NCBI GenBank assembly: GCA_018398815.1
Contig: CM031628.1
Coordinates: forward strand, 10,238,870-10,302,869
Source of the DNA: Conus ventricosus
Lineage: Eukaryota; Mollusca; Gastropoda; Neogastropoda; Conidae
Length of the DNA stretch: 64,000 bases
Direction: 5' to 3'
The position numbers and the translations under genes are program-made. Below the pieces are notes generated by a model. It did no database searches. It was not told where the DNA came from and worked only from the letters and a program-made list of their open reading frames with translations. The number at the start of each line of letters is the position of its first letter. Position 1 is the first letter of the stretch. Below are positions 56,746-64,000 of the stretch, piece by piece.

Positions 56746-57190
56746 CCATAGAAAATGGGTCTACTGCAGGAGGTTGTATTTTTTTTTGCAGAAGCTGGTT
56801 CTTTTCTTTTCTGTGGGGGCTTCGCTTGGTGCTAGTATGGCGTTATGTTTGTATGTAAACCCCCCACACCAACCACAGCAGCAAATACATAATAAAGTCT
56901 TATCGTGTTTGATTGTGTTTGTGTTGTTGTTGTTAATTGTCGTTGTTGGTGGCGGCCGATGTTGTATTATTATCTAACAATTTTGGTTTTACTGATTGGT
57001 TTGCTTTTTGCAGGCCTGTTCCATTCAGCTAGTTTTACGCCCAGGCCTCAACACGTCCTGGACTTTTTCGTTTTAGTAAATTACTCACCTGTGGTCATTT
57101 AACTGTGGCGCATTCGCTTTTGGTACATTCACTTGTCGTACCATTCTGCTCTGCGGATGTCCTGTCGCGTTCTTCTTTCTGTTCGCTCAT
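56740..57190 (-). pseudogene. fossil of the RVAAGKK-type small membrane protein
   Basis: ATG at 57190 (MSEQKEERDRTSAEQNG), then a PGRVEA-like motif (about 57060) and a WMEQACKKQ-like segment, a hydrophobic stretch and a VDPFSM end near 56750. It corresponds to 1836-2297 and has the same strand relative to the neighbouring genes. Confidence 0.6.
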
Positions 57191-57245
57191 TTTTTTTTTT
57201 TATTGCGATAATTTAATATGATCAAAATTAAAATGATTAAAAGTA

Positions 57246-57636
57246 ATTAATCATGATGAATGGGCATAACTATCCCAAATCTTTAGTACATGTCCCATGC
57301 AAGGTTCGAGGGCCTTGTTTACTACGGATTTGTGATAAGTCATATTTTAATTTCTTCTGAATCAACGGCGCCATGTACTTACTATTAGCATATAGCTCTA
57401 CCTTGTCCTGTCACTGATCTAAACCCATTTTGGACCTGCTGTATCTTTCGTTACCTAGCGTAGTACTTCTCAACGTCTGATGGTTGGACAGTTGCTGATA
57501 ATCTGTTCAATATAGTTCAACCTAAATACTGTTTCGTTTTTCCACACAGGCATAGAGAGTATATCTTTCTTTTTTGCAGCAGGTCTATGGAGTGTCTGCT
57601 GGCTCCTCACACTTTTACATAGTTCGTCACAATCAT
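57246..57636 (-). pseudogene. fossil of the LAACGKTK-type Polinton protein
   Basis: ATG 57636; IYSLCLCGKTKQYLG (about 57570-57527) and DVEKYYAR (about 57480) align with LYSLAACGKTKQCLG and DIVKYHNR of the gene at 2509-2934. Several stops and shifts. Confidence 0.65.
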
Positions 57637-57929
57637 TTTAAAAAGCAATAAAAAAAATAATATAATGCTTTTAAAATGAGGTTAACGCTGGGTTAATTAT
57701 GCAGTGCCTATCGTTGGATGTTTTAGTTTATTCATCCCTGCAAATGTTTGTTAGGAATAAAACCGCAAATGGGAAAGATAGAAGATTCGCCAAAATAGCC
57801 CCCCCCCCCCCCCCATAAAACTTGAACCTCACTTTTTAGCTTTAAACAACAAAAGATTAATTTGATTAAAAGCACATAGGACACTTTCGTATTATGATTA
57901 TTTTAATTTATTTTTTTTGGTAATAAAAG

Positions 57930-58150
57930 ATGAGTGAAAAAAAGATTATCAATACGATTTACACTCTGCTGAAAATTAGCGGCCTTCGTATAGGGCTATA
58001 GGTGTTAGCAAAAAACATGTTTAAATGAAGCGGCGGATCTAGGAAGGTTAGACATTGAGGACGTTGTTAAGGTTACAGTTGTAATTATGCAGGGATTGCC
58101 GTCACAGCCTATTTTGTTCACAGGGGATTTTTTTACCCGAAAATGTTAGT
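57930..58150 (+). pseudogene. fossil of the small MSxEK membrane protein
   Basis: Starts MSEKKIINTIYTLLKISGLR at 57930, matching the start of the gene at 2974, with a later GRLDIEDVVKVTVVIMQG segment in another frame that mirrors GKLGFEDSAKLI. A C-run at 57800-57815 lies upstream. Confidence 0.6.
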
Positions 58151-58197
58151 TATTAGAAAGATTAATTCATAAGAATAAGAAAATATTGATTATAAAG

Positions 58198-58600
58198 ATG
58201 GCGGGAGTGTTATGATGGTGGGAGGAGCTATTGTTAATGCCTTGGCTTCTCTGGAAGCAATTATATGTTTAGTAAATTGCGGTCCGATGAAGAGAGAGAT
58301 CGACATAACAAAGCAATAGAAGATTTAGCTAAGGCAAGAGACGCTTATGAGAAAAGACGAATGTCACTTAGACTTTAGTAATAAAAAGTTAGGGAACAGG
58401 GTTCTGCAGAGACAATTTACAGAGTTGATGACGCATTGAATGAGTATTACTTATGACAGGAAAGAAGTTCTAAGTCGCCACCGCAGGAACTGTCTACTTC
58501 TATGAACCATCAGAAGAACAGGGAAAATGAAGAAAATTGGGTTTATTATAGGTGCTCTGGGGGCATCTCTCTTCTCGATATTCAATCTAAAAACAAATAC
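58198..58600 (+). pseudogene. fossil of the pre-integrase Polinton protein
   Basis: ATG 58198, with MMVGGAIVNALA, FSKLRSDEERDRHNKA and AYEKRRMS collinear with 3228-3639, a NHQKNRE remnant of the PPKFSDF region near 58505 and a hydrophobic C-terminal helix (GFIIGALGASLFSIF, about 58540-58585). Confidence 0.7.
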
Positions 58601-58629
58601 AATTTTACAATACAGTCCCTCTTATGGAC

Positions 58630-59560
58630 AATACGATGTACTAAATATATTATTCTCTAAAGGGTATTGGAAAGGAAAGAAGCTATGAAAAACTGAGTAA
58701 GCTGCTTAGAGTGTATGAATCAGATGCGAAAGACTGGCTTTCAAAACAAGCAATTTGCAAATATATCTGCCTGCCCAAAAAGAATAATAAGGCTTGATTT
58801 GTTAAACTCTGTTCAAATGACACCACAGATGGACTGTTGTATCTGCCACATGATAAAGTTAGAGAAAAAAAGTTTAAGTATGCTCTGACAGTTGTTGACA
58901 TGGCTTCAAGATACAAAGGCTGAACCTCTAACAGATAAAGTCAACTGCTGTGGCTGTGGCTTTACATCAAATATAAATGAGAGGGCCCATTAAAGTATCT
59001 AGGATGTTCACGTAGCTGCTGGCCCGAGTTTAAGGTTTGTAAACCAGCTTTTTTTAAACATATTGTTACAGTTTGGAGAGGATCCCAGGCAACATCGATC
59101 ACAAGCCTTGTAGAAAACTTTTAATAAGATCTAGATGAACGCCTGTTTACTATCAATTATCACAGGAGAGAAATTATGGACAGAACCGCGCACAAGAATG
59201 GGTTAGGAAGTATTGCGGCAGTTTACGCGCCATGAACAATGAAGAATTTAAAGCCAACAGGCCCTTAAACCCGTAAACGCAATCAAACTTAAAAAAAAAT
59301 TATCATTACTGAAGATGGCAGGGGACTCCAAAAAACTCTTGCCGTTTGGACTAAAAGTAAGATACTTGTATGCTCTGGAGAGGCAGAGGTGATGTTAGAA
59401 TTAGAGCTACAGATCCTTATATGAGCATAGATGTATTGAAGTTGAGCGAATTATGAAAACAACCCTCCGTATATTATTTAAGAGAGACTTCTTTCTAAAA
59501 GCTGCCCTAAATGATCCTTTGTTCGGTAGGAGCTGCCAATGTGGTCACAATCACAGTAGG
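58630..59560 (+). pseudogene. INT: integrase fossil of the second Polinton
   Basis: NIYYS..KGYWKGK near 58640-58680, DWLSKQAI (58731-58754), DGLLYLPHDK around the first catalytic Asp (about 58829-58860), KKFKYALTVVDMASRYK (58870-58918), SLVENF with the catalytic Glu (about 59102-59120), RAMNNEEFK (about 59230-59253) and the C-terminal KKLLPFGLKVRYLYA (59330-59372). The second Asp region is scrambled. Many indels; non-functional. Confidence 0.85.
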
Positions 59561-59589
59561 GAACAAAAAAAAAATTAGTATTTATTTTT

Positions 59590-60175
59590 GCTAAACTTAT
59601 TTTTGTTAAACATTTTTTAGTCTATTTGGGTTATCCGATTCATGTGTTTGTTTTTCAATGTTCTGTTTAATAGCATCGTGTTATCTGTGTGGAGTAAAAG
59701 TCTTTCTCCATCCTTTTGTAGTTCAATTTTCTGTCGCCTGTAATCCTCACCGTCTCAGCATAAGCTTCTGAATTTCTCGTCCGTATGTTTTCTCCTGTAT
59801 GATTTGCTTATTTTTAATCTTAGTGAACAAAGTTTTGGCTGATGCTAGCTAGCTACAATGGCAGAGTGTTTTGTTATTTAGGAGTTAATGTTTTTTTAAA
59901 CAGCCACTTACAATCCTAGACACAGCGCCTAAACCTAATCCAAGGCACCTAATGCTAAAGAGACTGGGGCCCCTGCCCCAGTAGCTAAAACAGCAACACT
60001 AGACCCAGCACTTACGGTAGTACAGCCGATGAGCCAGTAATTACATAAGAAAGAGTATTTAAAGCTTTAGCATATTTCCTTTTCTCGTACCCTATACTTA
60101 TCCAAGTCGCTTTCTATTTCCTTTTGAAGTTCAGTTATTTGCTTTACCTAAACTGTTGAACCTCCATTTTTAAAT
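59590..60175 (-). pseudogene. fossil of the Polinton hydrophobic membrane-active protein
   Basis: The minus strand encodes SAGSSVAVLATGAGAPVSLA (about 60010-59950) followed by GLGLGAVSRIVSG, matching the GTSVGLLATGVGAPAALPL hairpin of the gene at 8424-9131. The charged C-terminal helix is broken. This hydrophobic hairpin is the best conserved stretch in the region. Confidence 0.7.
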
Positions 60176-60229
60176 AAACTTATTTTTAAGTTAATCGAAA
60201 CATATCTTCTTATCAATCCTTTGGCAGCA

Positions 60230-61030
60230 CTTCATCACAGAGTTAAAACGAATAATTAACATACTTAATGAAATTTAAGTCAAGTACTGTTAGTTTGTCT
60301 TTGTCAACCATTATAGTAACCTTGTCAGATGATCATGGGTATTTATTTCATTCTCCGGTTTTTGTATTGCAATAGCCGAGCTTCAGAGGGGCATCTAGTT
60401 TTCAGCCTTTAGTTGTATCCTTGTTAAAACATGTTCTGGCAAAATAGTATTGCTCTCGAGAATAAATAAGGCCACAAAATCCATCGTCATTTGCCTAAGG
60501 TAGCGCCTGTAGAGTTGGAGTAAAGTGTGAGCGGCCGGTTGTCGCCCCCACTTCAGCTAAGACTTTCTTTTTGTAGATTTTTTTCAGAACCCTGCATAGT
60601 TATTTCAATCTGTTTTTTTGTTGTGTTCCTGGCCCAGATAACAAGAAGGGTCCTTCATTTAAAGCTTATCTAAATTGTTGTGCTTATCAAAGGTATACAT
60701 TAGGGCTTAGCGTTTTCAAACTTTAAAATTCCCAGTCAATTTCAGAAGCAACCGCCAAAAATTCTCTTCTTGTATGAAGTTTGTATTCGTGTTTGCCATA
60801 TCGTTAGCCCGTAAATTTATTATATCTTCGAGGGTAGGTGTTGCTTGTCGTTTTTTGTTCTTCAATTTGTGCGTTTGTATACCCGTCTTCCGTGTACTAA
60901 ATCATAAACATTTTCCTGGCACTCTATTAGATCAAACTGGTTGTGTCTGTGGATAGGTCTTTTAGTCTACTGCAGTGCATTTAGGAGCTAGCTCCGCTTT
61001 TGGTTCTGGCCCGGACATTCTTTTTAATAT
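60230..61030 (-). pseudogene. two small decayed Polinton genes
   Basis: Starting at MSGPEPKAELAPKCTAVD (about 61012 on the minus strand), fragments resemble the 93-residue protein at 13574-13853 (shared YKR....P.LE.....AN pattern), followed from about 60800 by text beginning MANTNTNFIQEENF that may be the counterpart of the 197-residue protein at 13866-14459. Similarity is weak and only positional for the second. Confidence 0.4.
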
Positions 61031-61079
61031 TAAAATTAGAATAAACAAATTATAATAAGAACGTATTGAACTGGGGGGT

Positions 61080-61700
61080 CAGTTCGTAAGCATAGCTTGC
61101 GTTGTTTAGATTTTACTAATGCTCTTTTTATTTTTTTTAGGCATCTTTGTCCTTATTATATAATTTTCACTTAACATTTTCAAAACTATCTTTGTCCTTA
61201 GTGTAAAATAATTACAACGATTTTAACTGCGATCTAAAGTCTTTTAAGACAGCATTGTATTTTTGAGTTACGAGCAACAGAAACTAAGGCTAGCTTGACA
61301 GTGCTTTTCTTTTTTTTTTTAACAATGTCTCGTTCAGCCGAACAGCTCATCAATAACTAAACAGGTTTCAGTTCCCTCAAATAACTAGAGTAATGTTCTA
61401 AACAGTCGCTCCAGTTTGTCGCTAGGATTCAACTAGAATATTATTTCGTTGTCCACATATAAACTTCCTTTCTTTGTAAGACTTGTTGTGCTTAATGGTT
61501 GTGCAGATATAAAATGGGATCGTAATGGAAATGTATATGTTTGTAACAAATCAAGTACAAGACTGTTTTCCCACACCAGTAATCCCGCAGATAAGAGAAC
61601 TGTGCGGAATCTTTTGGCAGAAAACTTCAAGCTATCATCTGTTTTTATTAGAATATTTTCTTCTGCATTTTTAAAAGCCACATCTTTTAGTGTTTTCCTT
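61080..61700 (-). pseudogene. ATP: packaging ATPase fossil of the second Polinton
   Basis: Walker A trace SLICGITGVGK (about 61595-61560) and Walker B trace FEGTETCLVIDELFG (about 61375-61330) followed by RDIVKKKKSTVKLA (about 61320-61280), collinear with the ATPase at 14466-15051. It lies on the minus strand directly downstream of the MCP fossil, not at an element terminus. Broken in several places. Confidence 0.75.
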
Positions 61701-61704
61701 CAAT

Positions 61705-62934
61705 GTTAATCTGGGCATCACAAACCATCAAACTGATGCATTTTTATTGGGCGTTTCCGTTGTTTCTTTCGTGAATATTTATTTTTTTCCATCTTGCCCT
61801 ACCCTTTCTCCACTTCCAAACAATTATGTTTGTCAAAATGTGGATCTAAAATCCAGCTCAGCCATATTTGGTTAGTAAGTAGTCTTCAAGTCTTATTACA
61901 TCTTAAAGGCGAAGTTTTTTTCTTACGCATCAACTGCAGGATCTTTTTGCCTACCCCCCCGCGAACAACTTACTTAATTCATCAAAGTGTTGGTTGAGGT
62001 AAAAGTCCGCGACCAATAAATGATCAGGACTTACCATTTATTGCGCAGTCAACCTTCTCAAGGTTTGGATTATAAATCACTTCTGATTCTCTCTGAAAGG
62101 AGTTGTTTCCTTCAGTAGATAAGAACCAAATTCCTTTTAAGACTTAGAGACTGATTTAGATGTTTATGTTCCAGAGAGTGTCTCGCTTGTTTTATTTCTG
62201 TAATGGCGTGTATAACGTTTTCATAATAAATACCCTTTTTACTTTTATACTGGGTTAAGATTGTTCTGGGCCAGTTCAGGGATAGTAAAAACATCAAATC
62301 AAGAGAAATGTCACTAACCGCGTATTTAGCTTCAGGATTTCAGACAGAACGACGAACCGCTAGGGAATACATGTTAGATGATAGTAAGTTTTTCTTTTAG
62401 TGCGCCTTGGTACTATGGCATATGGTCTTTAACAGTCATAATCTAGAGGGATGAGATCTGTTGCCAAATGCTTCAGCTACTGCCTCATCTTTTTCATCCA
62501 TTTTAGGCCATCCCCGCCCCAACCTGTGCTTGAGACCGTTGGTAGTCTTGATATTCTTGATAACATTCTCTTTTCTTTCTTTTTTAGGCAGCCATAATCA
62601 GATTAAAGGGGCAAAAAATGTTGCATCGCTTCGACCAAAGACTCTCTGCCTCCCAGTTTGATTGCTATATGTTTTAACGATATAGCCTTGCTAAATTGGC
62701 AACAACAGATCATTAGGGATCTGCTGATGTAATATCTATTTTGAATGTGTTTGCGGCTGCCTCGGGCATTATTACATCGTCAGCGCCCAAGATCAGGAAC
62801 TTGACTATAAGTTTGTCCAAGTGAACTGTTGATGGGGTTTGTATTTACACTAATTGCAGTTTGCCTTCATACCCCTTTAGCCGTGGGGTTCTTCTCTTTT
62901 CTGTACGGTTCGAGGTCACAACGTAGGAGTTCAT
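61705..62934 (-). pseudogene. MCP: major capsid protein fossil of the second Polinton
   Basis: ATG 62934, with ILGADDVIMPEAAANTF (about 62800-62750) matching LGADEVIVPGSAQLTSK of the first element, and C-terminal blocks GGRQKDPAVDA and LITKYG-like text (about 61960-61860). About 1.23 kb, the normal size, with numerous indels. The ATG lies 40 bp from the divergent coiled-coil gene. Confidence 0.75.
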
Positions 62935-62974
62935 TATTTGATAAAACAAAAAAAAGGAATATAAATTAAAAAAT
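62935..62974. promoter_or_regulatory. divergent promoter, second Polinton
   Basis: Forty AT-rich bases between the MCP and coiled-coil start codons, equivalent to 10420-10457. The spacing is conserved although the sequence has drifted. Confidence 0.45.
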
Positions 62975-64000
62975 ATGGTGAAGATTTTGACCCCGATTGC
63001 TCTATTGAGAGAAGAAGATGAAAAGAACTAGGCCTTCATTGCAAGAAGCGCTTGAAGGTGCAGCAGCAGGTCAAGGAGTAGGATTGAGTCAATTACGTGT
63101 AGTTAGGAATTGAATATTATTTGACCATTTGGGGCGAGAGCAGCCAGAAAGCACTTAGGGTTTGATTTTTCAACAGATAAAAATAATCATTTGTTTTAAG
63201 AACCGTAAGAAAGAGTGTGCGCTTACTGCAAAGCCGGACCCAACCCAGTTTTTAAGCAGGGGCCACAATCTCCTAGAGAGCCTCCCTGTTTGTGACCAAA
63301 GGCAATTAAATTTATGACGATTTTAAGGGCCCTGAGGCTGTTAGTCTTTTACTACCTTGGGCAAGAGTTGCCAACACAATCTGAAATACAAAATACCTCT
63401 GCAAAGTGAAATCGGACAGCGGTTGAATTATAGCAGAATTTGAATACGAGTTTAGTGAGGGGGACACAGTTAAAAACAATAGAAGATTTCCCCATTACCT
63501 ATGCGTTGAAATCCTGGGGCTTAATGAGGCTCTACGGACAATAAGGGTGAACTAAAAACAATTTAGCAAAACTTGGTGAGGTTGGATAGAGGAGATAGAA
63601 GAGGAAAAAATACTCGCTGATGCAGGACGATAACATTTAGGGCGAGCAGGAAAAGGCTATAATACAGCAGAAAATACAAGATTTAATGCCTACAAAGGCG
63701 GCCAGGTTAGAGTGCTCTGTCTACTAAACAGAGTGCAGTTAGCGTCACAAACTAACAGAATAAGAGAACTATAACCAGTTACTTGTATGAAAACACTACG
63801 CTAGCTGAAGAATAAGAACTCTGGTCAGGGAACGGGGAATTACAATAGTTAGTATATTTACGGCTGTTGGGTTTGCTATCTCTACACTCGGTTATGCTTT
63901 AAACAGGTAGTTGAGCCAAACAGGGCCAGTAGCGCCTCACACCTCAGCCTGGCATAAGTATGGATTAGAAAAATTACATCAGCTAGCAAACCTATTTAAA
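62975..64000 (+). pseudogene. coiled-coil/membrane-active protein fossil, partial at window end
   Basis: ATG 62975 with a GEDFDPDCSI-like acidic start, then coiled-coil remnants and the diagnostic hydrophobic helix TIVSIFTAVGFAISTLGYAL (about 63842-63902), matching VTLVSVITALGFAISTLVLA at 11328-11385. The Gly/Pro hinge and C-terminal amphipathic part run past the window. Many stops. Confidence 0.75.

Larger units (their letters stand above)
52421..64000. mobile_element. second Polinton/Maverick, decayed and truncated by the window end
   Basis: Homologues of at least ten genes of the first Polinton are readable, each with many indels. Order here: polB (+), small minus gene, small minus gene, two plus genes, integrase (+), membrane protein (-), two small genes (-), ATPase (-), MCP (-), coiled-coil gene (+, running off the window). 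The left limit is set where AT-rich Polinton-like sequence starts; no terminal repeat was found. Sequence divergence from the first copy and the different gene order show that it is a separate lineage, not a duplicate of the first insertion. Confidence 0.88.

Overview
The window looks like a long-read assembly of an invertebrate animal nuclear genome, probably a marine lophotrochozoan such as a mollusc, though this is only an inference. The evidence is a eukaryotic transposon mix (Polinton/Maverick, Tc1/mariner, LINE, Penelope-like), a probable C-type lectin exon with a splice acceptor, very abundant microsatellites, and no bacterial-style operons. There are N gaps at 15842-16841 and 49230-49329. 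Indels are frequent, especially in homopolymers and tandem arrays, so many frameshifts could be consensus errors rather than decay.

Region 1 (7-15223) is a nearly complete Polinton/Maverick, a virus-like giant DNA transposon of 15.2 kb. It has long terminal inverted repeats (TIRs), a 6-bp target-site duplication (ttctct), a DDE integrase, protein-primed DNA polymerase B (PolB), a packaging ATPase, a double-jelly-roll-type major capsid protein (MCP), a probable minor capsid protein and several membrane-active or membrane-anchored proteins. Adjacent divergent genes are separated by only 18-40 bp. Each tip is an 86-bp near-perfect hairpin. I found no adenain-type protease.

Region 2 (15.2-53 kb) is host DNA dominated by repeats. 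It holds an old LINE (18.5-23.2 kb) cut by a Tc1/mariner element whose excision restores the LINE reading, a 198-bp palindromic element, a Penelope-like retroelement (37.5-39.6 kb), two large minisatellites (about 28-bp and 15-bp units), a pair of about 0.67-kb unclassified interspersed repeats, a pair of 260-bp direct repeats, and extensive GT, CT and ATC simple sequence. Only two host coding exons are proposed: a minus-strand first exon near 17.8 kb and a C-type lectin-like exon near 50.5 kb.

Region 3 (about 52.4 kb to the window end) is a second, distinct and much more decayed Polinton. It carries homologues of most genes of the first one. The core block (two small minus genes, two plus genes, integrase; then membrane protein, MCP and divergent coiled-coil gene) keeps its order, but PolB lies at the opposite side of that block in the opposite orientation, and the ATPase sits beside MCP instead of at the terminus. 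The pair gives an internal comparison showing which parts of the Polinton plan are constrained and which are modular.
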